The notes beneath the pieces are model-generated. The model did no database searches, was not told where the DNA came from, and was given only the letters and a program-made list of their open reading frames with translations. This document shows positions 1 to 7,379 of a stretch of DNA of 31,043 bases, piece after piece. Position 1 is the first letter of the stretch. The number at the start of each line of letters is the position of its first letter. The DNA comes from Equadaptatus sp045642965 (GTDB lineage Bacteria > Synergistota > Synergistia > Synergistales > Synergistaceae): assembly GCA_045642965.1 (NCBI GenBank), contig JAZUJX010000040.1:1-31043 (forward strand). Direction: 5' to 3'. Position numbers and translations under genes: made by a program.

Positions 1-20
1 GCGTCAGAACCTTTAAGGGC

Positions 21-97
21 GCACTTAGCACCTAGCACTTAGCACTTAGCTTACAGCCTGCAGCTTACGGCTTGCAGCTTACAGCTTACAGCTTTTA
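21..97. repeat. Heptamer tandem repeat, 11 units
   Basis: The stretch reads as eleven consecutive 7-bp units, all beginning GC. The first four are GCACTTA or a one-base variant. The last seven are GCTTACA or one- to two-base variants (GCCTGCA, GCTTACG, GCTTGCA, GCTTTTA). The phase never breaks, and the unit type switches once at position 49. This is a short tandemly repeated sequence of the kind known from some bacterial intergenic regions; no function can be read from it. Confidence 0.85.
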
Positions 98-184
98 CAA
101 CCAAATCCTTCTCACCTGTCTACTATAATAAATACAAAAACACCTCTATTTTTACGCCTAAAATCATACCCTTTAAACGCAGTA

Positions 185-227
185 ATTGCAAGGCTTCAGA
201 GAAACGCAATCTGCGAAGCCTTGCAAT
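185..227. repeat. 13-bp perfect inverted repeat
   Basis: Arms at 185-197 (ATTGCAAGGCTTC) and 215-227 are exact reverse complements around a 17-nt spacer. No T-run follows directly on either strand, so it is not an obvious intrinsic terminator. It could be a protein-binding site or an RNA hairpin. Confidence 0.7.
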
Positions 228-463
228 CACGCGAGTTATAAGGTTTGTTTTTTTAAAAAAAACTTTTTTGCCGCTGCGCGACTGAAGGGGGTAGAGTAAC
301 GCAGGCAGTGCCGATGCGTTGTTGTTTGTTAAGTTGCGGGCAGCGTTTTGCACGGTTTGCTGTGTACCTCAATTTGGCAGAAATTGCTTTTTGCCAAGTT
401 GGCGTTTGTTTAGTGCAGTACATCTTCTCTGTATGGGGGAGATGTTTGTTTTGTTAATTTTTG

Positions 464-493
464 TTGCGCATTTTTTCTCTATACATATATAAT
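464..493 (+). promoter_or_regulatory. Sigma-70-type promoter for the MscS-family gene
   Basis: TTGCGC at 464-469 and a perfect TATAAT at 488-493 are separated by 18 nt. Transcription would begin near 500, just upstream of the GGAGG at 517-521. This argues against any start codon before 500. Confidence 0.55.
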
Positions 494-529
494 ATAGCCG
501 TTCAAAATAATTTTTTGGAGGTTACGGTC

Positions 530-2704
530 TTGAAGAGATTTTGGAACTGCCTCTGCATTTTTGTTTTAGTGTTTTTCGCCGCCGTGTCTTTCTGCGGCGC
601 TGCGTGCGCCGAGTCGCTCGCCGATTACGAGAAGGAGCTTGAGGACTATCAGAAGCATCCTCTTGAACGTGCGGATACGCTTAAGGAACAGCTGGACAAA
701 ACGATTCCTTTTGAGGAGGCGCTTACGCGGCAGCACAATACGTCGCGTGCCGATATTATCAGATATGAGCTTGCTCTGAGCAGGGCTGCCAGTACGTATT
801 TAAGTATGCATTACGGGCAGAAAGCTTCCGCTACGGATGACACGACAATTCTTGACGACGAAACGCTCAAGCAGTTTCTTGCTCAAAAACCGCCTTTTGA
901 TGCCGCATTTTATACGCAGCTGGTCAGCACAGCTTCGCGCTGCAAGGCAGCGCTTGAGCTACGCAGGAAACTGATGGAGAGCGATAAGAAGGAACTTGCG
1001 AATCTGACGAAGCAGAAGTTTGATCTGGAGAAGAAGTACAGGCTGTATCTTGACAGGCTGGATGATTCCGAGGACGTTATTGAGGACAACTGGAATATGA
1101 TGCTTCTGAAGGCAATTTACGAATATTGTTTCACCAGAATGCATTTCCTGAGGTTTTCTATAGACGCGAAGAAAAATTCAATAGAGGCTTTGGCGCGGAG
1201 AGAGGCGGCTATTTCCGATTTGCTGGAAACCGTGAGAAAAAATGTGAAGGTTGACTCAAGTGCCGAAACGTTTGAAGCATATAAGATGGATCTTCAGCGG
1301 CAGATCGGAAAGTATAATGAAGTTATACAGACGCTTAATCAGAAATATGACCGCCTTACGCAAAAGATTATTTCCACTGACAGCCCGCTCACGCCTTTTG
1401 CAAAATACTGCTATTCAACCGAGCAGAACCTGATTGAGAGCGAGATTGCCCTTCTTGTAAATCTCACAAACCATTTGAATGAGTGTCGCGGGCATGTGCA
1501 GTTTGCATGGGAAGTTATGCTGAACAGAATGACCGATGACGAGGTTGTGAAACAGTATGAGGACGCCGAGGAGATTGCCGAGAAGCTTGAAACTGATTAT
1601 ATGAATGCTATGGGTGAGCTGAAGAAAATATGTACGATGATGGATACCGCAACAACGTTTTTTATCAGCGACGCTCTTGATACCGCAGATTCCGACGTAG
1701 CCGTCCGTTCAGAGTTTGATACGAATATGAAATCAAGGATTGAACGTTACTGCCTGTACATTTTCTGGCTTTCTGACATAAAGGACAGTTTCAACAATAC
1801 TGCTTCCGAGGCAAAGCACCGTCTTAAGCTGCAGGACAATCACAAAAAGCAGAGTATGTGGGAAAAGATTAAAGCTGTCGCCGAAGATGTCTGCGATTAC
1901 GAGCTTCTGTACGTTGAGGATTATCCCGTTACTTTAGGCAAGATTCTTTTGTCCATTGTTATTTTTATAATCGGCTATCTGCTTGCCTGTTACATTGCGT
2001 TTATGGCGCGCCGTGCCATTATGCATCATGCAGCCAGGGTATCGAAACATGCGGGTGTGATCGCCCCCAAGTTTGTGAAGTACATCCTGGTGCTGATTGC
2101 TTTTATGGTCGCGATGGCTCAGCTCGGTATTCCGTACACGGCTTTGGCGGTCGCCGGCGGCGCTTTGGCTGTCGCCTTCGGTTTTGGAGCACAGAAGCTG
2201 CTGACGGATATTTTTGCCGGCTTTGCCCTGCTTGTTAAGAACCGTATTCACGTCGGAGACCATATTATGCTTAACGGACAGTACGGGATTGTCAAGGAAC
2301 TGACGCTGTATGACACCGTACTGCTGACCGAGGATAGCAAGGATTTGATTGTTCCCAACAGCAGGTTCTTTGATCAGGAATTTGTCAACCTGACGCTGCA
2401 CAATCCGAATACGCGCCTCACTATTGATGTCGGGGTTGCGTATGACAGCGACCTGGAGAAGGTACGCAGCGTTGCCAATAAGGTCTTGGAGAAAAATCCT
2501 CTTGTGCAGAAGAAGCCGTATTACAGAGCGGTTTGCGATGCGTTTGACGACAGCGCGATTAACGTCAAGGTACAGTTCTTTGCTGATATCAAGGCTCACA
2601 GCCAGGTGGAGATACGCAGCGCTGTCATAAACGAAATTGCCGAGGCATTCAGGAAGAACGGCATTGAAATAGCCTTCCCTCAGCAGGACGTACATATTAA
2701 ATAG
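530..2704 (+). CDS. MscS-family mechanosensitive channel with large N-terminal domain
   Basis: This is a predicted inner-membrane mechanosensitive ion channel of 724 residues that would release small solutes under osmotic downshock. A TTG start at 530 is preferred: GGAGG lies 8 nt upstream and the protein then opens with a clean signal peptide. An upstream in-frame ATG at 461 overlaps the promoter. After the signal peptide come roughly 440 charged, helical residues, probably periplasmic. Three membrane helices follow at about 467-495, 514-533 and 535-568. The third is the Gly/Ala-rich MscS pore helix (GGALAVAFGFGAQKLLTDIF). The MscS beta domain (VGDHIMLNGQYGIVKEL) and the C-terminal alpha/beta domain come last. 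The length and long extramembrane region resemble MscK/YnaI-type relatives rather than minimal MscS. The family call is secure; the role of the N-terminal domain is unknown. Confidence 0.88.
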   Translation: MKRFWNCLCIFVLVFFAAVSFCGAACAESLADYEKELEDYQKHPLERADTLKEQLDKTIPFEEALTRQHNTSRADIIRYELALSRAASTYLSMHYGQKASATDDTTILDDETLKQFLAQKPPFDAAFYTQLVSTASRCKAALELRRKLMESDKKELANLTKQKFDLEKKYRLYLDRLDDSEDVIEDNWNMMLLKAIYEYCFTRMHFLRFSIDAKKNSIEALARREAAISDLLETVRKNVKVDSSAETFEAYKMDLQRQIGKYNEVIQTLNQKYDRLTQKIISTDSPLTPFAKYCYSTEQNLIESEIALLVNLTNHLNECRGHVQFAWEVMLNRMTDDEVVKQYEDAEEIAEKLETDYMNAMGELKKICTMMDTATTFFISDALDTADSDVAVRSEFDTNMKSRIERYCLYIFWLSDIKDSFNNTASEAKHRLKLQDNHKKQSMWEKIKAVAEDVCDYELLYVEDYPVTLGKILLSIVIFIIGYLLACYIAFMARRAIMHHAARVSKHAGVIAPKFVKYILVLIAFMVAMAQLGIPYTALAVAGGALAVAFGFGAQKLLTDIFAGFALLVKNRIHVGDHIMLNGQYGIVKELTLYDTVLLTEDSKDLIVPNSRFFDQEFVNLTLHNPNTRLTIDVGVAYDSDLEKVRSVANKVLEKNPLVQKKPYYRAVCDAFDDSAINVKVQFFADIKAHSQVEIRSAVINEIAEAFRKNGIEIAFPQQDVHIK

Positions 2705-2754
2705 TATATACTATATATGTGTGCAGCAAAATCATTCAGAAGGAGTGCTGAAGC

Positions 2755-3132
2755 ATGAAAGAGATTATCTATACGGAGAAATCACCGAAAGCAATAGGGC
2801 CTTATTCACAGGGAGTCAAGGCAAACGGCTTTGTCTTTACTTCCGCGCAGCTGCCTCTTGATCCCGAAACTGGAGAAGTCGCGGAGGGAGGTTTTGTCGG
2901 TCAGACGCACCGTGTAATGCAGAATATAAAGGCGGTGCTTGAACAGGCAGGCACATCGCTTGACAACGTCGTCAAGGCGACGGTCTACATTACCGACATG
3001 GAGCAGTTTGGCACTGTCAACAAGATTTACGGCGAGTATTTCAGCGGCAACTATCCCGCAAGAGCGTGCGTCGAGATTTCAAGACTTGCCAAGGATGCCC
3101 TGGTGGAAATCGAGGTTGTCGCCACCTGCTAA
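2755..3132 (+). CDS. ridA: RidA family enamine/imine deaminase
   Basis: This 125-residue cytosolic protein of the RidA/YjgF/UK114 family hydrolyses reactive 2-aminoacrylate-type enamine/imine intermediates released by PLP enzymes, protecting those enzymes. The length is typical. Family hallmarks are present: the N-terminal IGPYSQ segment (14-19), the TSAQLPLDP segment, Arg103 in PARACVEI (the substrate-carboxylate ligand in RidA) and Glu118 near the C-terminus. AGGAG at 2741-2745 sits 9 nt before the ATG. The gene follows the channel gene by 50 nt without a visible terminator, so co-transcription is possible. No metabolic neighbour points to a particular substrate. Confidence 0.93.
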   Translation: MKEIIYTEKSPKAIGPYSQGVKANGFVFTSAQLPLDPETGEVAEGGFVGQTHRVMQNIKAVLEQAGTSLDNVVKATVYITDMEQFGTVNKIYGEYFSGNYPARACVEISRLAKDALVEIEVVATC

Positions 3133-3226
3133 GCTGACCGGCGCAGGCAAAGTCCGCTGCAGGGCTGTTTTTTCAGTCTGCGGCGAAAAAGCGGCAAAAA
3201 AAAATTAAAAAATTATAAAAAAAGTA

Positions 3227-3254
3227 TTGCCAAAAAGAGATATGGTGCTATAAT
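3227..3254 (+). promoter_or_regulatory. tRNA-Asn promoter
   Basis: TTGCCA (3227-3232) and TATAAT (3249-3254) are spaced by 16 nt and lie about 30 nt before the tRNA. Confidence 0.75.
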
Positions 3255-3282
3255 TCTCTTCGTTGCTTAGGCAATCTGTTAT

Positions 3283-3358
3283 TCCTCAGTAGCTCAATCG
3301 GCAGAGTACCTGACTGTTAATCAGGGTGTTACTGGTTCGAGTCCAGTCTGGGGAGCCA
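3283..3358 (+). tRNA. tRNA-Asn (GTT)
   Basis: A 76-nt cloverleaf. The acceptor TCCTCAG pairs with CTGGGGA, the anticodon stem CCTGA/TCAGG encloses loop CTGTTAA with anticodon GTT, and the T arm reads GGTTCGAGTCC. The CCA end is encoded at 3356-3358. It is a single-gene unit with its own promoter and terminator. Confidence 0.97.
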
Positions 3359-3368
3359 GAAAAATTGA

Positions 3369-3394
3369 AAGCCGGAGATTTCTCCGGCTTTTTT
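3369..3394 (+). terminator. Intrinsic terminator after tRNA-Asn
   Basis: GCCGGAGA (3371-3378) pairs with TCTCCGGC (3381-3388), flanked by AA and followed by six T residues. It ends the tRNA transcript. Confidence 0.9.
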
Positions 3395-3603
3395 GTGTCC
3401 TTAAACTGTTCTCTTCCTACAGTTTTTTGAAATTTTTCATTGGTGTCTGCCGCTGTTTTTGGGCGGCGGCTTTCGCTTTTCGCTGTGGGGCAGAGTTTTT
3501 CGTTGAATAACGCTCTAAACCTATTTTGCCTTCTCCAAAATCAACTTCTGTACGCAGTCAGCCAAAAAGTCAGCCGAAATTTTACCAAAGTAAAAAATAG
3601 TGC
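3395..3603. other. Intergenic, no gene seen
   Basis: There is no credible coding sequence between the tRNA terminator and the next promoter. A 61-codon frame at 3440-3625 has no ribosome binding site, is rich in Leu/Ser/Phe and runs through the promoter at 3604-3631. A weak GCCGC/GCGGC hairpin lies near 3450-3470. Confidence 0.5.
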
Positions 3604-3631
3604 TTGCAAAAAAATAAATTTATAGGATAAT
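3604..3631 (+). promoter_or_regulatory. Promoter of the exported HAD phosphatase gene
   Basis: TTGCAA (3604-3609) and GATAAT (3626-3631) are 16 nt apart. The downstream ribosome site AGGGGG is at 3663-3668, leaving a short untranslated leader. Confidence 0.6.
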
Positions 3632-3676
3632 TATGTGTACAGGTAACACCAAAAAAAACCATAGGGGGTTTTACAC

Positions 3677-5104
3677 GTGAAGAAATTCACCAAAATCGCA
3701 GTTGCTGCAATGGCTTTCGTCATGATTTTCTCATGCGTGGCAATGGCAGCCCAGGTCACCTACCTCAAGAGCCCGTATTGGGAACCGAACACCAAGAAGG
3801 CAATCAACCAGATGTTCGAAGCCTACGGCAAAACGTCAAAGGGTTACAACCCGAACTGCAGACCGTACGCAGTATTTGACTGCGACAACTCAATCACAGT
3901 TCTCGACGTTGAAGAACAGCTCGCAATCTACCAGCTCGAACACCTCCGCTTTGCAATCAAACCGGAACAGATGTTCAAAGTCCTCACCGCCGGTATCCCC
4001 AACATTGACGAATCAATGGGCGAAGACTGGAACAACCTCACAGTCCGCAAAGCAGCCAACGACGTCTGCAAAGCCTACGCGAAACTCTATGCAAAAGGCT
4101 GGGTAAAAGCAGACCGTTCACAGGAAAAGAACATGGCAAAATGGATGGCAACGGACGACTGGAAAGAATTCGCAGCAAAAGCACGCTGGATGTATGACGC
4201 AATCTGCGACTACTTCGATGCAGCAGTCGGTTATCCCTGGATTACCTACTGGTTTGCAGGCATGACACCGAAACAGGTTCAGGATCTCGCAGCCGAATCA
4301 CACAGATTCTACGGCAACAAACCGGCAGAATTCTGGGACAAAATCACCTGGACGTCACCGGCAGGCTATCCGTCAGAATGCGGTCAGCTCAAAATCAAAT
4401 TCAACAAAGGCGTCGGCGTAACGGCTGAACTCAAAGAACTTATCGCAGCCCTTGATGCAAACGGAATCGATATGTGGATCAACTCAGCATCACACCTCGA
4501 TCCTATCAAAGCAGTCCCTGTCGTATTTGGTCTTAAAGGCGTAGACGGTATCGTCGCTATGACCAACAAAATCAAAAACGGCAAACTTACGTGGGAATAT
4601 GACTATGACCTCCATGCACAGACGCAGGGTCTTGGCAAATCACTCACAATCGATAAAGTCATCCGCCCGAAATACAAAGGCCGCGGCCCGATCTTCGGTG
4701 CCATGGACTCACAGGGCGACTTCAACTTCTGCACAGAATACAAAGACACCAAAGTTGTCCTTATCATGAACCGCGGACGTAAAGACGACGCAGGTATCCT
4801 TTCAGCAATCGCTGTCTGGCAGAACAAAAACGGAATCGATGCCAAAAAAGCATGGGCAATGGGCGACACGCGTTACTGCCTCCAGGGCCGCAGAGAAGCC
4901 GGCGCAGTCTGCATGCCGACATCATACTCACTCCTTCTCAAGAAAGAAGACAAACCTGTCCTTCTTTCAGCAAAAGGCGAAAAATGGCTTGAAATGCTCG
5001 AAAAAGGCATGAGCCCGAAAGACCTCATCAACAGCGAAACGAAACTCAAAGGCAAAAAATTCTACGACGGCAAACCGGCATTTGCAGGTTACAAAGCACG
5101 TTAA
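3677..5104 (+). CDS. Exported HAD-superfamily phosphatase
   Basis: This 475-residue protein has a clear Sec signal peptide (Lys-rich start, hydrophobic core, cleavage after AMA near residue 24). The GTG start at 3677 has AGGGGG 8 nt upstream. HAD hydrolase motifs are present: motif I FDCDNS with nucleophile Asp68 and acid/base Asp70, motif II INSASH around Ser270-Ser272, and a C-terminal acidic motif GAMDSQGD (Asp344, Asp348). The pattern resembles phosphoserine phosphatase-like HAD proteins, with a large helical cap between motifs I and II. The substrate cannot be read; a periplasmic phosphomonoesterase is the natural inference. Codon choice is strongly skewed (AAA for Lys, CTC/CTT for Leu, C-ending Asn/Asp/Ile), unlike the two genes before it. 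Together with its own promoter and strong terminator, that suggests high expression. Confidence 0.82.
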   Translation: MKKFTKIAVAAMAFVMIFSCVAMAAQVTYLKSPYWEPNTKKAINQMFEAYGKTSKGYNPNCRPYAVFDCDNSITVLDVEEQLAIYQLEHLRFAIKPEQMFKVLTAGIPNIDESMGEDWNNLTVRKAANDVCKAYAKLYAKGWVKADRSQEKNMAKWMATDDWKEFAAKARWMYDAICDYFDAAVGYPWITYWFAGMTPKQVQDLAAESHRFYGNKPAEFWDKITWTSPAGYPSECGQLKIKFNKGVGVTAELKELIAALDANGIDMWINSASHLDPIKAVPVVFGLKGVDGIVAMTNKIKNGKLTWEYDYDLHAQTQGLGKSLTIDKVIRPKYKGRGPIFGAMDSQGDFNFCTEYKDTKVVLIMNRGRKDDAGILSAIAVWQNKNGIDAKKAWAMGDTRYCLQGRREAGAVCMPTSYSLLLKKEDKPVLLSAKGEKWLEMLEKGMSPKDLINSETKLKGKKFYDGKPAFAGYKAR

Positions 5105-5126
5105 TAGAATTTAACGGTCTTTTAAA

Positions 5127-5155
5127 AAGGAACTCCTTCGGGAGTTCCTTTTTTT
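5127..5155 (+). terminator. Strong intrinsic terminator
   Basis: AAGGAACTCC (5127-5136) and GGAGTTCCTT (5141-5150) form a 10-bp stem with a TTCG tetraloop, followed by a T-run to 5155. Confidence 0.95.
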
Positions 5156-5178
5156 GTGTTTTATGGACGATTTTGCTG

Positions 5179-5184
5179 TATAAT
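5179..5184 (+). promoter_or_regulatory. Possible -10 element
   Basis: A perfect TATAAT lies 17 nt before the start codon of the next gene, right after a terminator. No good -35 is seen at 16-18 nt; the nearest, TTGTGT at 5154-5159, has a 19-nt spacer. The leader would be very short. Confidence 0.35.
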
Positions 5185-5201
5185 TTACACGGAGGGGTTT
5201 T

Positions 5202-6026
5202 ATGCAGTACAGCGGCTTTACGGAAGCGCAGACGATGCAATATCTGAGGAAACTCGGCTTTGAAAAAAAGCCGGAAGTTTCTTTTGACAGCCTCTCTTTG
5301 CTTTTAAGCCGCCACCAGCAGATTCTTCCGTTTGAAAATCTTGACTGCATGGCGCTGAAGACTCTTTCGTTGACCTCCGACGCTCTTTACAATAAAATTG
5401 TTGCAGGCAGCCGCGGGGGATTGGGCCTTGAACTGAACAGCGCATTTTACATGCTGCTTACCGCTCTCGGTTTCAAAACTGAAAGTTTCGGCGCAAGGCT
5501 TTTTGAACTTGACGGAAGTTTGAAGCCGGAACTGCACAGGATAAACTGTGTCGAACTTGATGGCAGGCAGTACGTCTGCGACACAGGACTTTTCGCTGAG
5601 ACGGCGCGTATTCCTCTGCTGCTTGAATGTGATACTGAGCAGAACGACGGGGAAAATTTCTACCGCTTTACGAAAAACGATGACGGTTCGCTGCTGCTTG
5701 ACAGAAAGGAAACTTTTTTCTGGTCTCCGCTGTACGTTTTTAAGCCGGAGCCTGCCGCGGAAGGTCTGTTTGAAGATGCTTTGAAATTCTGCGTTGAGGC
5801 AGACGCGTCGCCCTACAACAAAGGAAACAAAATATCTATACACACGCACAACAGTTTTGCTTTTATTTACGGTGACACGCTGAAATACAAAAGAAAAGGC
5901 AGAATAACAAAACAGCTGTGCATAGAGGACAGACGTCAGATGAATAAACTGCTTGACGCGGTTTTTCATATAAGTTTCGGAGAAATAAGGTACGTGTACA
6001 CAGAAACTGAAAACAGGGAGGAATAG
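5202..6026 (+). CDS. Arylamine N-acetyltransferase homologue lacking the catalytic Cys
   Basis: The 274 residues align by motif with arylamine N-acetyltransferases, which move acetyl from acetyl-CoA to arylamines through a Cys-His-Asp triad. The N-terminal half shows the family pattern: LPFENLDCM near 42-50, RGG at 71-73, ExN at 77-79, His112 in LHRINCVELDG and Asp127 in VCDTG. The position that should be the nucleophilic Cys, two residues after RGG, is Gly75 (codon GGC, 5424-5426). Canonical acetyl transfer should therefore not work. The frame is intact and the ribosome site GGAGGGG (5191-5197) is good, so this looks like a maintained non-canonical paralog or a one-base sequencing difference (TGC to GGC) rather than a decayed gene. 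It is followed after 2 nt by a dehydrogenase gene. Confidence 0.8.
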   Translation: MQYSGFTEAQTMQYLRKLGFEKKPEVSFDSLSLLLSRHQQILPFENLDCMALKTLSLTSDALYNKIVAGSRGGLGLELNSAFYMLLTALGFKTESFGARLFELDGSLKPELHRINCVELDGRQYVCDTGLFAETARIPLLLECDTEQNDGENFYRFTKNDDGSLLLDRKETFFWSPLYVFKPEPAAEGLFEDALKFCVEADASPYNKGNKISIHTHNSFAFIYGDTLKYKRKGRITKQLCIEDRRQMNKLLDAVFHISFGEIRYVYTETENREE

Positions 6027-6028
6027 CA

Positions 6029-6895
6029 ATGAGCAAGGCAGTATTAGGCTTTATAGGAAGCGGAGTTATGGGTGGCAGTATGGCGGGTCACCTGCTTGAC
6101 GCAGGATATGAGATGCATATTTACGACGTATCCAAAGAAAAAGCGGCAAAGCTTCTTGACCGCGGCGCAATCTGGGAAGATTCGCCTGCGGAAGTAGCGA
6201 AAAAATCGGATTTCATTTTCTCAATCGTCGGTTATCCGAAGGATGTTGAAGAAGTTTATCTCGGCGAAAACGGAGTAATTGCAAATGCAAAACCGGGAAC
6301 GATGCTCGTCGAAATGACGACTTCAAGTCCGAAGCTCGCCCAGAAAATTTACGAAGTTGCAAAGGCAAAGGGGCTCGGAGCTCTTGATGCCCCTGTGACG
6401 GGCGGCGACAGAGGCGCGCGCGAGGCCACGCTCTCAATTCTTGTCGGCGGTGACAAGGAAGATTTTGAAAAAACGCTTCCGTATTTTGAAGTCATGGGCA
6501 AAAACATCAAGCATATGGGCAAGGCAGGCGCAGGCCAGTACACGAAGCTTGTCAATCAGATTCTTATTACCGGCACCATGACCGGAATGTGCGAGGGACT
6601 TGCTTTTGCCAAAGCTCAGGGACTTGACCAGGCGGCAGTCTTCGAAGCAATATCAGGCGGAGCGGCAGGCAGCTGGAGCTTCTCAAACTATACACCCAGA
6701 ATTCTGAAAGGCGACTTTGAACCTGGCTTCTACGTCAAACATTACATTAAAGATATGAAACTTGCATGGGAAGCTGCACAGGAAATCGGCATAGAGCTTC
6801 CTGCTCTTGACCTTACACTCAAGCTTTATCAGGAACTTGCTGACAAAGGTTTCGAAAACAAAGGCACACAGTCGCTCTATAAGCTGTACGAATAA
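6029..6895 (+). CDS. 3-hydroxyisobutyrate dehydrogenase family oxidoreductase
   Basis: This 288-residue NAD(P)-dependent beta-hydroxyacid dehydrogenase belongs to the 3-hydroxyisobutyrate / tartronate semialdehyde reductase / glyoxylate-succinic semialdehyde reductase family. The N-terminal Rossmann motif GFIGSGVMG is at 7-15, the substrate-binding signature DAPVTGGDRGA at 120-130, and the catalytic Lys173 in GQYTKLVNQ. The length is typical. The exact substrate cannot be assigned from sequence; reduction of small semialdehydes is the family theme. It starts 2 nt after the NAT-like gene stop, with GGGAGG overlapping that gene's end, so the two are translationally linked. A terminator follows. 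Confidence 0.9.
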   Translation: MSKAVLGFIGSGVMGGSMAGHLLDAGYEMHIYDVSKEKAAKLLDRGAIWEDSPAEVAKKSDFIFSIVGYPKDVEEVYLGENGVIANAKPGTMLVEMTTSSPKLAQKIYEVAKAKGLGALDAPVTGGDRGAREATLSILVGGDKEDFEKTLPYFEVMGKNIKHMGKAGAGQYTKLVNQILITGTMTGMCEGLAFAKAQGLDQAAVFEAISGGAAGSWSFSNYTPRILKGDFEPGFYVKHYIKDMKLAWEAAQEIGIELPALDLTLKLYQELADKGFENKGTQSLYKLYE

Positions 6896-6920
6896 GCGCG
6901 CAGTATTTAATCCGCATTTC

Positions 6921-6945
6921 AACTCCCGCCATGCGGGAGTTTTTT
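6921..6945 (+). terminator. Intrinsic terminator
   Basis: AACTCCCGC (6921-6929) pairs with GCGGGAGTT (6933-6941) over a 3-nt loop, followed by T residues to 6945. It separates the dehydrogenase unit from the ylxM operon. Confidence 0.92.
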
Positions 6946-6983
6946 ATTGCGCGGGTAGAAAAATATCTGTAAAGGAAAAATGC

Positions 6984-7012
6984 TTGACACATTTCAAAAC
7001 GGAGTATATAAT
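6984..7012 (+). promoter_or_regulatory. Consensus promoter of the ylxM-rplS operon
   Basis: TTGACA (6984-6989), a 17-nt spacer and TATAAT (7007-7012) form a perfect sigma-70 consensus. Transcription should start near 7019. Confidence 0.93.
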
Positions 7013-7038
7013 TTCGCAGTTGTTTGGAGGCAGAAGGC

Positions 7039-7377
7039 ATGGACGGGCTTGGAAGCATAGTACAGAAACGAATACGCGATACGCTCCTGCTTGATACCTA
7101 CGGCTGCCTGCTTACCGAAAAACAGCGGCTTGCCTGCGAACTGGCGTGGTTTCAGGATTTTTCGCTTGCGGAAATTGCAGAGACGCTCGGTATCTCACGT
7201 CAGGGGGTACACGACCTGATCAGCAAGGCAAGGGAGAATATGGACAGTTACGACGAGAAGCTTGCACTGCTCAGTCAGCAGGAAAAGCTCAAGGAGCTTT
7301 CAGAGCTTGTCGGTGAACACAGGACTGAAATTTCTCCGGACGTTTTAGCCGCTTTTGACAAACTGTTTGAGGATTAA
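7039..7377 (+). CDS. ylxM: YlxM/p13-family SRP-associated regulator
   Basis: This 112-residue protein of the YlxM (UPF0122) family has a sigma-70 region 4-like helix-turn-helix (SLAEIAETLGISRQG). Family members are encoded beside ffh and are thought to modulate SRP; the Streptococcus homologue affects Ffh GTPase activity. The ATG at 7039 is chosen because GGAGG (7026-7030) lies 8 nt upstream; an in-frame TTG at 7024 overlaps that site. It is the first gene of the operon and ffh begins 2 nt after its stop. Confidence 0.9.
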   Translation: MDGLGSIVQKRIRDTLLLDTYGCLLTEKQRLACELAWFQDFSLAEIAETLGISRQGVHDLISKARENMDSYDEKLALLSQQEKLKELSELVGEHRTEISPDVLAAFDKLFED

Positions 7378-7379
7378 GA

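Larger units (their letters stand above)
1..463. other. Non-coding left flank
   Basis: No convincing gene lies here. A minus-strand reading frame at 123-353 has low-complexity, basic composition and no ribosome binding site, so it is not called. The stretch holds the heptamer repeat (21-97), a 13-bp inverted repeat (185-227), an A/T-tract around 243-268 and a small hairpin at about 421-444. It ends at the promoter of the MscS-family gene. Confidence 0.6.

Noticed and set aside
21..97. CRISPR-like array
   Set aside because: Units are only 7 bp and contiguous, with no spacers and no cas genes nearby.
461..529. Upstream ATG at 461 as the start of the MscS-family gene
   Set aside because: It overlaps the promoter (464-493) and has no ribosome site. 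The TTG at 530 has GGAGG at good spacing and begins a signal peptide.
1934..2695. Long minus-strand reading frame opposite the MscS gene
   Set aside because: Its product is basic and unlike any family I know, it lacks a ribosome site, and it mirrors a well-supported gene on the other strand. The same applies to the frames opposite nifJ, addA, addB and metY.
3440..3625. 61-codon frame before the HAD phosphatase gene
   Set aside because: No ribosome site, and it overlaps the promoter at 3604-3631.
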